The notes under the pieces: generated by a model
Seen by the model: only the letters and a program-made list of their open reading frames with translations
Told to the model about the DNA's origin: nothing
The model's database searches: none
Program-made: the position numbers and the translations under genes
Assembly: GCF_016861975.1 (NCBI RefSeq)
Contig: NZ_BOMB01000021.1
Location: forward strand, 1-64,000
DNA from: Actinocatenispora rupis
GTDB lineage: Bacteria > Actinomycetota > Actinomycetes > Mycobacteriales > Micromonosporaceae
DNA: 64,000 nt
Reading direction: 5' to 3'
In this document: piece after piece, positions 9,051-18,519 of the stretch
Numbering within the stretch: the stretch's first letter is position 1
Layout of the letters: the number at the start of each line of letters is the position of its first letter

Positions 9051-9246
9051 ATCGCGGGGTTCAGCCGCGGAATGCCTTGTACAGTGCGGCGGTCTCGTTC
9101 CGGGCCCGCACCAGCAGGACCCTCGACGGACGCACCAAGGGCGGTGGCCCTCCGGTGCGGGATGCCTTTCGTAGCACCGCAACCGCGACCGGCGGCGCCG
9201 CGATCGCGGCGTTCAGTCGCGGAATGTCTTGTGTAGGGCCGCGATC
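9051..9246. repeat. Two degenerate copies of the alpha/beta-hydrolase gene 3' end
   Basis: Positions 9051-9094 and 9203-9246 match at about 36 of 44 bases, and the sequence before each copy is also similar. Read on the minus strand in the hydrolase frame, each copy ends in a TGA (9061-9063 and 9213-9215) preceded by peptides TAALYKAFRG and IAALHKTFRD. These align with ITALHTASGN, the true C-terminus of the hydrolase that ends at 9276. The simplest reading is repeated duplication and decay of the 3' end of that gene. They are unlikely to be translated. Confidence 0.6.
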
Positions 9247-9275
9247 GTGATCGCCGGCGAACCGGGGCTGACGCC

Positions 9276-10217
9276 TCAGTTTCCGGATGCGGTGTGCAGG
9301 GCGGTGATCGCGTCGGCGACCGCGGCCGGCTCGTCGAGCATCGCGAGGTGCCGGGCGTCGGGCAGCGGCGTGTGGGTGGCCGACAGCAGGTGCGCGAGGT
9401 GCGTGGTGCCGGCGAGGTGGTCGGTCGTACCGGTCGGGGTGAGGCCGTCGAGCGCGGCGAGCACGGTCGTCGGCACCCCCGGGTACGGCGCGGTCCGCCG
9501 CAGCGCGTTGAGATCGGCGGCCTGCGACCGGTACGCGGCGAGTTCGGCGAGGATGGTCACGGTGGCCGCGGGCGAGCCGTAGACGGTGTCCACGGGGTGC
9601 GGCATCGGATCGGTACGCGGCGGCCAGCCCGGGGCGTCCGGCCCGCGCAGCCGCCGCCGGTTCTGCCCCCGGTACGCGAGGCGGAACAGGCGCGGCCCCA
9701 GCAGCGGCGTGATGCGGGTGGCGGCGAGCGCGGAGGTGGCGCGGGGCAGGCCGGTGAGCAGCAGGTCGGTGAGCCGGCGGGCCGGGGTGACCGGCGGCGC
9801 GGCGTCCGGCTCGGAGCTGGGGTCGACCAGCAGCAGCGCGGCGACCCGCGCCGGGTGCAGCCGGGTGTACGCCTCGGCGTGCAGCGCGGCGGCCGAGTGC
9901 GCGACGAGGACGACGGGCGCGTCGGGTGAGTACGCGTCGGCGACGGCGCCGATGCGCGCGAGTTCGGCGGCGAGGTCGGGCTTGCGCGCGGGCAGCGGGG
10001 TACCGCCGAGTCCGGGGCGGTCGAAGCGGACCAGCCGGTGACCGGGCAGCAGCGGTACGACGGCGTCCCAGTCGAACCAGGACTCGCCCAGCCCGTTCGC
10101 GAACACCACGGTCGGGCCGTCGCCGTTCACGACCACGTGCAGGGACTCGCCGGGCAGCTCGACCGTGCCGGCCCGCCCCACGGTCCCCGCGGTACCCGGG
10201 TCGTCCACGGCGGTCAC
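9276..10217 (-). CDS. Alpha/beta-fold hydrolase
   Basis: A 313-residue alpha/beta hydrolase of unknown substrate. The oxyanion strand region FANGLGESWFDW is near residue 42. The nucleophile elbow reads AHSAAALHAE near residue 108, a G-x-S-x-G-like turn in which the first Gly is Ala. An acidic residue (LLLVDPSSEP) follows, and the catalytic His is likely the one in PDARHLAMLDEP near residue 294. The GTG start at 10217 overlaps the stop of lysX as GTGA, so translation is coupled to lysX. Copies of its 3' end lie just downstream. It may act on lipids given its link to a membrane-lipid-modifying enzyme, but this is inference from position only. Confidence 0.82.
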   Translation of the reverse strand: MTAVDDPGTAGTVGRAGTVELPGESLHVVVNGDGPTVVFANGLGESWFDWDAVVPLLPGHRLVRFDRPGLGGTPLPARKPDLAAELARIGAVADAYSPDAPVVLVAHSAAALHAEAYTRLHPARVAALLLVDPSSEPDAAPPVTPARRLTDLLLTGLPRATSALAATRITPLLGPRLFRLAYRGQNRRRLRGPDAPGWPPRTDPMPHPVDTVYGSPAATVTILAELAAYRSQAADLNALRRTAPYPGVPTTVLAALDGLTPTGTTDHLAGTTHLAHLLSATHTPLPDARHLAMLDEPAAVADAITALHTASGN

Positions 10218-13200
10218 CGCGACGCCGGGCGTACCAGGGGGAAGGGGAGGGTGTCGCGGATCGACAGGCCGGTGAGCAGCATGACGAGCCGGTCGACGCC
10301 GAGCCCGAGCCCACCGGTCGGCGGCATCCCGTACTCCAGCGCGCGGAGGAAGTCCTCGTCGAGTTCCATCGCCTCGGGGTCGCCGCCGGCGGCCTTGAGG
10401 GACTGCTCGGTGAGCCGCCGCCGCTGCTCCACCGGGTCGGTCAGTTCGGTGTACGCGGTGCCGATCTCGGCGCCGAACGCGACCAGGTCCCAGCGTTCGG
10501 CGAGGCGGTCGTCGTCGCGGTGCTGCCGGGTGAGCGGCGAGACGTCGGTCGGGAAGTCCAGGTAGAACGTCGGTTCGACGGTACGGTGCTCGACGAGCCG
10601 CTCGTACAGTTCGAGCAGGACCTCGCCGCGGGTGGCGGCCGGGTCGACGGGGATGTCGAGCCGGTCGGCGTGCCGGACCAGCTCGGCGTGGCCGGTGTCG
10701 GCGGTGATCTCGGCGTCGAGCGCGGCCCCGACCGCGTCGTTGACCGTGACCGCCCGCCAGTCCCCGGAGATGTCCACTTCGGACAGTCCGCCGTCGGCGG
10801 TGGCGCGGCGCAGCACCGGCGAGCCGTACGCGGCGGTCGCGGCCTCCTGGATCATCTCCCGGGCCAGCACCAGCATCGTCCGGTAGTCCCCGTACGCCTC
10901 GTACGCCTCCAGCATCGTGAACTCGGGGTTGTGCGTGGCGTCCACGCCCTCGTTGCGGAACGTGCGCCCCAGCTCGAAGACCTTGCCGACCCCGCCGACG
11001 CACAACCGCTTCAGGTACAGCTCCGGCGCGATCCGCAGGTACAGGTCCAGGTCGTACGCGTTGATCTCGGTACGGAACGGGCGGGCGTTCGCGCCGCCGT
11101 GGATCCGTTGCAGGACAGGCGTTTCGACCTCCATGAACCCGCGCGCGTGCAGCGAGTCGCGCAGCGAGCGGACCGCGGCGGACCGTACCGCGAGGGTCTG
11201 CCGGGCGGTCGGGTTGACGGCGAGGTCGAGGTAGCGCTGGCGGACCCGGGACTCGGGATCGGCCAGCCCGCTGTGCTTGTTCGGCAGCGGGCGCAGGCAC
11301 TTCGCGGTCATCGTCCAGGCGTGCGCGAGGACCGACAGCTCGCCGTTGCGGCTGGTCACGACCTCGCCGTCGACGGCGATCTGGTCGCCGAGGTCGGCCT
11401 CCGCGCGCCAGCGGGCCGCCAGCTCCGGCCGGTCGCCGGTCAGCATCACCTGCAGGTCGCCGGTCGCGTCCCGCAGCTTCACGAACACCACGCCGCCGAG
11501 GTCGCGGTTGAGCAGCACCCGCCCCGCGATCCGCGCGTACTCCCCGGTGTGGGTATCGGGCGGCAGGTCGCCGAACCGGGCGGACAGCTCGGCGCACGTG
11601 TCCGGCACCGCCGCCGTCACCGGGTACGGGTCGGAGCCGGAGGCGCGGATCTTCTCCATCGTCGCGACCCGTACCGCGACCTGCTCCGGTACGACGGGGC
11701 CGGGGCGCTCGGCCGGCGGTGCCGCGTCGCCGGGCGTACCGGCGGGTTCGACGGGCAGCTCGGACGGCAGGACCGGCTCGCCGGCCGCGCGGTCCCGGCC
11801 GCGGTTCAGCAGCGCGGACAGGCTCGGCACGGTCAGGAAACCCTCGGCGATCGCCGACGCGAGCCCCACCTTGGCCACGTCGCGCGCCTCGCCGAAGCAC
11901 AGGTACCGGGGGAGCCACTGCGGCCGGTACTTCACGTTCGCCCGGTACAGCGACTCGATCTGCCACCAGCGGGAGAAGAACAGCAACAGCTTGCGCCACA
12001 AGCGGAGTACGGGTCCGGCGCCGATCCGGGAACCCTCCTCGAACGCCGACCGGAAGACCGCGAAGTTCAGCGAGATCCGGGCCACCGACAGCAGCGGCGC
12101 GGCCTCCACCAGTTCGCAGACCATGAACTCCATCAGCCCGTTGTCGGCCGCCCGGTCCCGCCGCATCAGGTCGAGCGACAGGCCGTGCCGGCCCCACGGC
12201 GCGAACGACAGCAGCGCGGCGTCCGAACCGTCCGGCCCGATCGCCTCCACCAGCACGCACTCGCTGTCGTTCGGGTCGCCGAGGCGGCCGAGCGCCATCG
12301 AGAAGCCGCGCTCCGTCTCGGTGTCCCGCCAGGCGTCGGCGCGGGCGATGATCTCGGCCATCTCGTTCGCCGGGATGTCCCTATGCCGCCGGATCCGCGC
12401 CGTGTACCCGGCCCGCTCGACCCGCCGCACCGCCTGGCGTACGCCCCGCATCTCGCGGCCGTCCAGGTAGAACTCGGCGACGGTGAGGATCGCCTCGTCG
12501 CCGAGCTGCAACACCCGCAACCCGACCCGCCGGTACGCCCGCGCGCCCTCCTCGCTCGCCCCCATCACCGCCGGCGTCCACGCGTACCGCCGGGCGAGCG
12601 TCAGCCACGCCTCGATCGCCGGCCGCCACGCCTCCGGGTCGCCGATCGGGTCGCCGGAGGCCAGGCACACCCCCTGCACCACCCGGTACGTGATGGCCGC
12701 CTTGCCGCTGGGCGAGAAGATCGCCGACTTGTCGCGCCGGGTTGCGAAGTAGCCGAGGGAGTCGCGTTCACCCGACTCGGCGAGCAGCGTCCGGATCCGC
12801 GCCTCGGCGTCCGGCGGCAGCACCGCCCGGGTGCGCTGCGACCGCAGCAGTACGAGGAGGGCGGCGAACAGGGCGACGGCGGCGAGGAACCCGGTCAGCG
12901 TGGAGATCCAGTGCGGCCCGCCGCCCGGGCCGTGGAACGGGTCGCTGGAGCCGAGCAGCTTGTGCAGCGCCCAGGACGCGCGGCTGCGCCGGCCGTGCAG
13001 GGTGCCGGGCGACATCGAGACCAGCAGGTAGCTGATGCCGAACGACAGGCCGAGCCCGACCGCCAGCGTCGCGGTCGCCTTCCAGAAGCTGCCGCGCTGG
13101 ACCCGCGCGTAGAACTCGTGCCGGGCGGCGACCAGGACCGCGAGTTCGAGGGCCACCACGACCGTACCGACGGCGGTGAACGCGATGTCCGGCCCGTACT

Positions 13201-13585
13201 GGTCGATGTCCTGGTGCGCGACGAAGTGCAGCACGAACACCCACGCGTCGCCGACCAGGTTCAGCAGCAGCGCGAGACCCAGCAGGATCGTCAGCATGAT
13301 GCCGGCGACCCGTTTGCGCCGGGCCACCGCGCCGGCCAGGATCACCAGGAACGCCAGCCACGCCAGGTTCACCGACGCCGGCAGGCCCAGCACCTCGACC
13401 ACCGAGGTCGGCCAGTACGTGTAGAGGCGCAGCGGCGGGATCAGCGCCCGGACGAAGCCGTACAGCGCGAGCAGGCCGAGGTACGTGGCGAACAGTGACG
13501 GCACCCGCGGCTTGAGCCGGGCCCACAACCCGGTGGCCTGCTGATCCCGGGTCTTCTCGTCCCGTACGGTCGCCGCTCTGGTCAC
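10214..13585 (-). CDS. lysX: Bifunctional lysylphosphatidylglycerol synthetase / lysyl-tRNA synthetase
   Basis: A 1123-residue fusion. The N-terminus (about 1-280) has several membrane helices. The middle (about 285-590) is the DUF2156 transferase domain, which transfers lysine from lysyl-tRNA to phosphatidylglycerol at the inner face of the membrane, giving a cationic lipid that protects against cationic peptides. The C-terminal half is a class II lysyl-tRNA synthetase with an OB-fold (about 690-790), motif 2 (GRTFRNEGVD...NPEFTMLEAY) and motif 3 (GLGLGVDRLVMLLTG). The organisation matches LysX of mycobacteria. Start is GTG at 13585 after a weak GGAG. It overlaps the hydrolase gene by 4 bases. 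Whether another lysS exists for general translation cannot be seen here. Confidence 0.93.
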   Translation of the reverse strand: MTRAATVRDEKTRDQQATGLWARLKPRVPSLFATYLGLLALYGFVRALIPPLRLYTYWPTSVVEVLGLPASVNLAWLAFLVILAGAVARRKRVAGIMLTILLGLALLLNLVGDAWVFVLHFVAHQDIDQYGPDIAFTAVGTVVVALELAVLVAARHEFYARVQRGSFWKATATLAVGLGLSFGISYLLVSMSPGTLHGRRSRASWALHKLLGSSDPFHGPGGGPHWISTLTGFLAAVALFAALLVLLRSQRTRAVLPPDAEARIRTLLAESGERDSLGYFATRRDKSAIFSPSGKAAITYRVVQGVCLASGDPIGDPEAWRPAIEAWLTLARRYAWTPAVMGASEEGARAYRRVGLRVLQLGDEAILTVAEFYLDGREMRGVRQAVRRVERAGYTARIRRHRDIPANEMAEIIARADAWRDTETERGFSMALGRLGDPNDSECVLVEAIGPDGSDAALLSFAPWGRHGLSLDLMRRDRAADNGLMEFMVCELVEAAPLLSVARISLNFAVFRSAFEEGSRIGAGPVLRLWRKLLLFFSRWWQIESLYRANVKYRPQWLPRYLCFGEARDVAKVGLASAIAEGFLTVPSLSALLNRGRDRAAGEPVLPSELPVEPAGTPGDAAPPAERPGPVVPEQVAVRVATMEKIRASGSDPYPVTAAVPDTCAELSARFGDLPPDTHTGEYARIAGRVLLNRDLGGVVFVKLRDATGDLQVMLTGDRPELAARWRAEADLGDQIAVDGEVVTSRNGELSVLAHAWTMTAKCLRPLPNKHSGLADPESRVRQRYLDLAVNPTARQTLAVRSAAVRSLRDSLHARGFMEVETPVLQRIHGGANARPFRTEINAYDLDLYLRIAPELYLKRLCVGGVGKVFELGRTFRNEGVDATHNPEFTMLEAYEAYGDYRTMLVLAREMIQEAATAAYGSPVLRRATADGGLSEVDISGDWRAVTVNDAVGAALDAEITADTGHAELVRHADRLDIPVDPAATRGEVLLELYERLVEHRTVEPTFYLDFPTDVSPLTRQHRDDDRLAERWDLVAFGAEIGTAYTELTDPVEQRRRLTEQSLKAAGGDPEAMELDEDFLRALEYGMPPTGGLGLGVDRLVMLLTGLSIRDTLPFPLVRPASR

Positions 13586-13784
13586 GCTCCGCCCCTACCC
13601 GTACGCGTATGATCGCCAACGCCCATTGTCGTCCCGGTCGGTGGGACGGGCGCGCATCATCGGCCCATCGGGCGAGTCACTTCGAGCCTAACGGCGTCGC
13701 GGCAAACGCGCGGTTAGCGCAGCGCAACCAGGCCGTGGGGCGGATATCGCCAGAACGTCACGGTTGCCCGGCGGTGAGGTGGCC

Positions 13785-13812
13785 GTTCGCGAGCGGTGTC
13801 CCGCCCGCGAAC
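13785..13812 (-). terminator. Hairpin after the 54-aa small gene
   Basis: GTTCGCG (13785-13791) pairs with CGCGAAC (13806-13812), with an inner GCGG/CCGC stem. It starts 8 bases past the stop codon of the small minus-strand gene and can be extended by flanking GGCC pairs, so it is a good terminator. Confidence 0.6.
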
Positions 13813-13819
13813 GGGCCGG

Positions 13820-13984
13820 TCACTCGTCCTCTTCGTCCTGGGCGTCACCGGTGTCGCGGTCGGTGTCCTCGGCCGCCGCGTCCGGCTTGTCCGCGGCCGG
13901 GCGCTTCTTCTTCAGCCGCAGCGTGAACGGCTCACCGGCGGCGATGATCTGCCCGCCACCGCTGGGGTTGATCATCATCGACAT
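13820..13984 (-). CDS. Small acidic-tailed hypothetical protein (54 aa)
   Basis: A short gene divergent from argS. The protein starts with a Gly-rich segment (INPSGGGQIIAAGEPF), continues with a basic patch (LRLKKKRP) and ends with an acidic, disordered tail (TDRDTGDAQDEEDE). The ATG at 13984 has GGAGGT about 12 bases upstream; two further in-frame ATGs at the third and fourth codons could be used instead. A hairpin follows the stop. I do not recognise a function. The charge layout suggests a flexible binding peptide. Support comes from the ribosome site, terminator and non-random protein composition. Confidence 0.6.
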   Translation of the reverse strand: MSMMINPSGGGQIIAAGEPFTLRLKKKRPAADKPDAAAEDTDRDTGDAQDEEDE

Positions 13985-14032
13985 CGTCGAGCTCGACCTC
14001 CACTCGGGTCCGACTGCACGACCACCAGGCAG

Positions 14033-14047
14033 TACCACCAGGTGGTA
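14033..14047. promoter_or_regulatory. Perfect dyad TACCACC-A-GGTGGTA upstream of argS
   Basis: Seven-base arms with one central base, placed 55 bases before argS and 49 bases before the divergent small gene. The left half ACCACCAGG is also repeated directly at 14020-14028. This arrangement is typical of a repressor or activator site and could control the argS-lysA-hom-thrC operon. Confidence 0.5.
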
Positions 14048-14089
14048 TGGGGCGGTGGGGCGTTGCCGGGTGACAGACTCTACCCCGGA

Positions 14090-14101
14090 TAGCATGGCGC
14101 A
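14090..14101 (+). promoter_or_regulatory. Putative -10 element of a leaderless argS transcript
   Basis: TAGCAT at 14090-14095 lies 6 bases before the GTG start of argS and there is no Shine-Dalgarno sequence, a pattern that fits a leaderless mRNA starting at or near 14102. A -35 element is not clear; TTGCCG at 14063-14068 is too far for an ideal spacer. Confidence 0.45.
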
Positions 14102-15760
14102 GTGACTCCCGCCGAGCTTGCCGACACCGTTCTGTCCGCCGCCCGGAGCGCGTTCGCCGCGCACGGCCTGGACACCGCCGCCCTGCCGGCGACGACGACG
14201 GTGGAGCGACCCCGAAACCCGGAGCACGGTGACTACGCGTCGAACCTCGCGCTGCAGCTCGCCAAGAAGGTCGGCGCCAACCCGCGGGAGCTGGCCGGCT
14301 GGATCGCCGCCGAGCTGCGGGACGCCGACGGCGTCGACAGCGCCGAGATCGCCGGGCCCGGCTTCCTGAACATCCGGCTCTCGGCCGCCGCGGCCGGCGC
14401 GCTGGCCCGCACGATCGTCGCCGCCGGCGAGGCGTACGGGCGGGGCGACGCGCTCGCCGGCCAGAAGGTCAACCTGGAGTTCGTCTCGGCGAACCCGACC
14501 GGCCCGGTGCACATCGGCGCGGTCCGCTGGGCCGCCGTCGGCGACGCGCTCGCCCGGCTGCTGCGCGCCACCGGCGCCGAGGTGACCACCGAGTACTACT
14601 TCAACGACGCCGGGTCGCAGATCACCCGTTTCGCCCGCTCGCTGTACGCGTCGGCCACGGGCGCGCCGGTGCCCGAGGACGGGTACGCGGGGGAGTACAT
14701 CGCGGAGATCGCCGCGGACGTCGTCACCCGCAACCCGGGCGTGCTCGACGCGCCGGCGGAGGAGGCGCTGGAGACGTTCCGAGTCGACGGCGTGGCGCTG
14801 ATGTTCGCCGAGATCAAGACGTCGCTGGCCGAGTTCGGCGTGCACTTCGACGTGTACTTCAACGAGAAGGACCTGCACGACCGGGGTGAGCTGACCGCGG
14901 CGCTGGAGCGGCTGCGCAAGCAGGACACCGTGTTCGAGCGGGACGGCGCGACCTGGCTGCGCACCAGCGAGTACGGGGACGACAAGGACCGGGTGCTGGT
15001 CAAGGCCGACGGCGACTGGACCTACTTCGCCGCCGACTGCGCCTACTACCTGGACAAGCGCGAGCGCGGCTTCGACAAGGTCGTGATCATGCTCGGCGCC
15101 GACCACCACGGCTACATCGGCCGGATGCGCGCGATGTCCGCCTGCTTCGGCGACGACCCGGACGCGAACCTGGAGATCCTGATCGGCCAGCTGGTCAACC
15201 TGGTCAAGGACGGCCAGCCGGTCCGGATGTCGAAGCGGGCCGGCACCGTCGTGCTGCTCGCCGACCTGCTGGCCGCGCTCGGCGCCGACGCCTCCCGCTT
15301 CGCCCTCGCCTGGTACTCGGTGGACTCGCCGATCGACCTCGACCTGGACGCCTGGGCCAAGCGCAGCCAGGACAACCCGGTCTTCTACGTGCAGTACGCG
15401 CACGCGCGGATCGCGTCGCTCGGCCGGAACGCCGCCGATCTGGGCGTCGAGCGCGGCGCGGACTTCGACGCGGGGCTGCTGGCCGAGCCGCGCGAACACG
15501 ACCTGCTCAAGGCGCTGGCCGAGTTCCCGGCGGTGGTGGCGGGCGCGGCCGAGCTGCGCGAGCCGCACCGGGTGGCGCGCTACCTGCACGCGCTGGCCGG
15601 GACGTACCACCGGTTCTACGACTCCTGCCGGATCCTGCCGCAGGGCGACGAGAAGCCCACGGAGCTGACGCGCGCGCGGCTCTGGCTGGTGGAGGCGACA
15701 CGGATCGTGCTGGCCAACGGCCTGCACCTGCTGGGCGTCTCGGCGCCGGATCGGATGTAG
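14102..15760 (+). CDS. argS: Arginyl-tRNA synthetase
   Basis: A 552-residue class I synthetase that charges tRNA-Arg with arginine using ATP. The N-terminal add-1 domain precedes the HIGH-type motif in [19 protein letters not shown] near residue 125. The KMSKS loop is present in the divergent form [13 protein letters not shown] near residue 378, and a DALR anticodon-binding domain ends the protein. The GTG start lacks a ribosome site and is probably leaderless. It is the first gene of an argS-lysA-hom-thrC operon; lysA follows 3 bases after the stop. Confidence 0.95.
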   Translation: MTPAELADTVLSAARSAFAAHGLDTAALPATTTVERPRNPEHGDYASNLALQLAKKVGANPRELAGWIAAELRDADGVDSAEIAGPGFLNIRLSAAAAGALARTIVAAGEAYGRGDALAGQKVNLEFVSANPTGPVHIGAVRWAAVGDALARLLRATGAEVTTEYYFNDAGSQITRFARSLYASATGAPVPEDGYAGEYIAEIAADVVTRNPGVLDAPAEEALETFRVDGVALMFAEIKTSLAEFGVHFDVYFNEKDLHDRGELTAALERLRKQDTVFERDGATWLRTSEYGDDKDRVLVKADGDWTYFAADCAYYLDKRERGFDKVVIMLGADHHGYIGRMRAMSACFGDDPDANLEILIGQLVNLVKDGQPVRMSKRAGTVVLLADLLAALGADASRFALAWYSVDSPIDLDLDAWAKRSQDNPVFYVQYAHARIASLGRNAADLGVERGADFDAGLLAEPREHDLLKALAEFPAVVAGAAELREPHRVARYLHALAGTYHRFYDSCRILPQGDEKPTELTRARLWLVEATRIVLANGLHLLGVSAPDRM

Positions 15761-15763
15761 ACG

Positions 15764-17197
15764 GTGCGGGTACACGAGGCCGGCGCCCTCCATGCCGACA
15801 TCGGGCAGCACGGCCCGGCCTGGCTGCGCGAGCCCGACGACGTCAACCTGCTGCTGCCGCAGCTGTGGCCGGGCAGCGTCGTGCGCGGCGCCGACGGCGT
15901 ACTGCGGGTGGGCGGTATCCCGGTCACGGACCTGGCCGCCGAGTACGGCACCCCGGCGTACGTGGTGGACGAGGCCGACCTGCGGTCCCGCGCCGCGGCG
16001 TACCGGACGGCGTTCTCGGCGGCGTTCCCCGCAGGCGCCGACGTGTACTACGCGGGCAAGTCGTTCCTGTGCAAGGCAGTCGTGCGGTGGATCGCCGAGG
16101 AGGGGCTGAACCTCGACGTCTGCTCCGGCGGCGAGCTGGCGGTGGCGCTGGCGGCCGGGTTCGACCCGGCGCGGATCGGCTTCCACGGCAACAACAAGTC
16201 GCTCGCCGAGCTGGACCGCGCTGTGTCGGCCGGGGTCGGCCGGATCATCGTCGACTCGTTCGACGAGATCGAGCGGCTGGCGACGCTGGCCGCCGACCGC
16301 GGCGTACGCGCGCCGGTCATGGTGCGGGTGACGGTGGGCGTGGAGGCGCACACCCACGAGTACATCGCGACGGCGCACGAGGACCAGAAGTTCGGCTTCT
16401 CGCTCAACCGTGGCCGGGCGGGCCGCGAGGGCGGCGACGCGGCCGAGGCCGTACGGCGGGTGCTGGCCGCGCCGAGCCTGCGGCTGCTGGGGCTGCACTC
16501 GCACATCGGTTCGCAGATCTACGACGCGCAGGGCTTCGAGGTGTCGGCCCGCCGCGTACTCGGCCTCCAGGCGCAGATCCGCGACGAGCACGGGATCGAG
16601 CCGCCGGAGCTGGACCTCGGCGGCGGCTTCGGCATCGCGTACACGACGCAGGACGACCCGTTCGAGCCGGTGGAGATCGCGACGGCGCTGGCCGGCATCG
16701 TGCAGCACGAGTGCACGGCGTACGGGCTGTCCGTGCCGCGGATCTCGGTCGAGCCCGGCCGCTCGATCTCCGGCCCCGCCGCCTTCACGCTGTACGAGGT
16801 GGGCACGGTCAAGGACGTGGAACTCGACGGCGGCGCCGTCCGGCGGTACGTGTCGGTCGACGGCGGGATGAGCGACAACATCCGCACCGCGCTCTACGAC
16901 GCCTCGTACTCCTGCACGCTGGCCTCGCGGCTGTCGGACGCGCCGCCGGCGCTGTCCCGGGTGGTCGGCAAGCACTGCGAGTCGGGCGACATCGTGGTGC
17001 GCGACGAGTTCCTGCCGTCGGACCTGGCGCCGGGCGACCTGATCGCGGTGCCGGGCACCGGGGCGTACACCCGGTCGATGGCGAACAACTACAACCACGT
17101 ACCGCGGCCCGGCGTGGTCGCGGTGGCCGACGGTACGGCGCGGGTGATCGTACGGGCCGAGACCGAGGACGATCTGCTCCGCCTGGACGTGGGGTGA
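15764..17197 (+). CDS. lysA: Diaminopimelate decarboxylase
   Basis: A 477-residue PLP enzyme of the alanine-racemase-like fold III that decarboxylates meso-diaminopimelate to L-lysine, the last step of lysine synthesis. The PLP lysine lies in VYYAGKSFLCKA near residue 91. The glycine-rich phosphate loop GGGFGIAYT and the catalytic-site CESGD motif near residue 406 are visible, with EPGRSI before it. The GTG start is 3 bases after the argS stop, and the stop overlaps the homoserine dehydrogenase start (TGATG). With hom and thrC this makes a lysine/threonine (aspartate-family) unit. Confidence 0.95.
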   Translation: MRVHEAGALHADIGQHGPAWLREPDDVNLLLPQLWPGSVVRGADGVLRVGGIPVTDLAAEYGTPAYVVDEADLRSRAAAYRTAFSAAFPAGADVYYAGKSFLCKAVVRWIAEEGLNLDVCSGGELAVALAAGFDPARIGFHGNNKSLAELDRAVSAGVGRIIVDSFDEIERLATLAADRGVRAPVMVRVTVGVEAHTHEYIATAHEDQKFGFSLNRGRAGREGGDAAEAVRRVLAAPSLRLLGLHSHIGSQIYDAQGFEVSARRVLGLQAQIRDEHGIEPPELDLGGGFGIAYTTQDDPFEPVEIATALAGIVQHECTAYGLSVPRISVEPGRSISGPAAFTLYEVGTVKDVELDGGAVRRYVSVDGGMSDNIRTALYDASYSCTLASRLSDAPPALSRVVGKHCESGDIVVRDEFLPSDLAPGDLIAVPGTGAYTRSMANNYNHVPRPGVVAVADGTARVIVRAETEDDLLRLDVG

Positions 17198-18519
17198 TGA
17201 CACGCATGGAGCCCCTCAAACTCGCCATCCTGGGCTGTGGCACGGTCGGTACCGAGGTGGTCCGGCTGCTGCACGAGCAGGCCGACGACCTGACCGCGCG
17301 AATCGGCGCGCCGCTGTCGATCGCGGGGATCGCGGTGCGCCGGCCGGACCGTGACCGGGGTGCGCTGCCCGTACCGCGGGAGCTGTTCACGTCCGACGCG
17401 GTGGGCCTGGTCAAGCGCGCCGACGTGGACATCGTGGTCGAGGTCGTGGGCGGGCTGGAGCCGGCCCGCAGCTGGCTGGTCGACGCGCTGCGCGCCGGCA
17501 AGAGCGTGGTGACGGCGAACAAGGCGCTGCTCGCCGAGGACACCGCGACGCTCGCGGCCGCCGCTGCCGACGGCGACACCGACCTGTACTACGAGGCCGC
17601 CGTCGCCGGCGCGATCCCGTTGCTGCGCCCGCTGCGCGAGTCGCTGCACGGCGACCGCGTCACGCGCATCACCGGCATCGTCAACGGCACCACCAACTAC
17701 ATACTGTCCAAAATGGACAGTACCGGGGCCGGGTTCGGGGAGGCGCTGGACGAGGCCACCGAGCTGGGATACGCGGAGGCCGACCCGACCGCCGACGTGG
17801 AGGGCTTCGACGCCGCCGCGAAGGCCGCGATCCTCGCCTCGCTCGGCTTCCACACCCGTGTCACCGCCGCCGACGTGTACCGGGTGGGCATCACCGACGT
17901 GACCGCCGCCGACGTGGCCGCCGCCAAGGAGATGGGCTGCACGGTCAAGCTGCTGTGCATCGCCGAGCGCCGCACCGACCCGGACGGTACCGACTCGGTC
18001 TCGGCGCGCGTGCACCCGGCGATGATCCCGCGCAGCCACCCGCTCGCGGGCGTGGGCGACGCGTACAACGCGGTGTTCGTGGAGGCGGAGGCCGCCGGAC
18101 AGCTCATGTTCTACGGGGCGGGTGCCGGTGGCGCGCCGACCGCCTCGGCGGTGCTCGGCGACATCGTCGCGGTGGCCCGCAACCGGCGGCTGGGGCGCTC
18201 CGGCACCCCGGACTCGGCGTACGCGAACCTGCGGATCCGCCCGATGGGCGAGATCGAGACCCGCTACCACATCTCGCTCGACGTGGCCGACCGCGCCGGT
18301 GTGCTGGCCACGGTCGCCACCGTGTTCGCCGAGCACGGCGTCAGCATCCAGACGGTACGACAGGAGGGGCGGGGCCAGGGTGGCGAAGCGCTGCTGGTCA
18401 TCGTCACCCACCGGGCGCCGGACGCAGCGTTGCGGTCCACAGTGGACGCCCTCGCCTCGTTGGACATCGTGCGGCAGGTCGCCAGCGTGATGCGGGTCGA
18501 AGGGGAAACAGCACAATGA
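17197..18519 (+). CDS. hom: Homoserine dehydrogenase
   Basis: A 440-residue NAD(P)H-dependent enzyme that reduces aspartate semialdehyde to homoserine, the branch point to threonine and methionine. An N-terminal Rossmann motif GCGTVGTEV begins near residue 13. [11 protein letters not shown] and the catalytic region [17 protein letters not shown] are present. A C-terminal ACT domain (about 355-440) should bind threonine for feedback inhibition. I take the ATG at 17197, which shares one base with the lysA stop; an ATG three codons later is possible. The stop overlaps thrC as ATGA, so the order lysA-hom-thrC is translationally coupled. Confidence 0.94.
   Translation: MTRMEPLKLAILGCGTVGTEVVRLLHEQADDLTARIGAPLSIAGIAVRRPDRDRGALPVPRELFTSDAVGLVKRADVDIVVEVVGGLEPARSWLVDALRAGKSVVTANKALLAEDTATLAAAAADGDTDLYYEAAVAGAIPLLRPLRESLHGDRVTRITGIVNGTTNYILSKMDSTGAGFGEALDEATELGYAEADPTADVEGFDAAAKAAILASLGFHTRVTAADVYRVGITDVTAADVAAAKEMGCTVKLLCIAERRTDPDGTDSVSARVHPAMIPRSHPLAGVGDAYNAVFVEAEAAGQLMFYGAGAGGAPTASAVLGDIVAVARNRRLGRSGTPDSAYANLRIRPMGEIETRYHISLDVADRAGVLATVATVFAEHGVSIQTVRQEGRGQGGEALLVIVTHRAPDAALRSTVDALASLDIVRQVASVMRVEGETAQ

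Noticed and set aside
9926-13498. 1190-codon plus-strand frame opposite lysX
   Set aside because: No domain signatures, biased residues, and it overlaps two well-supported minus-strand genes.
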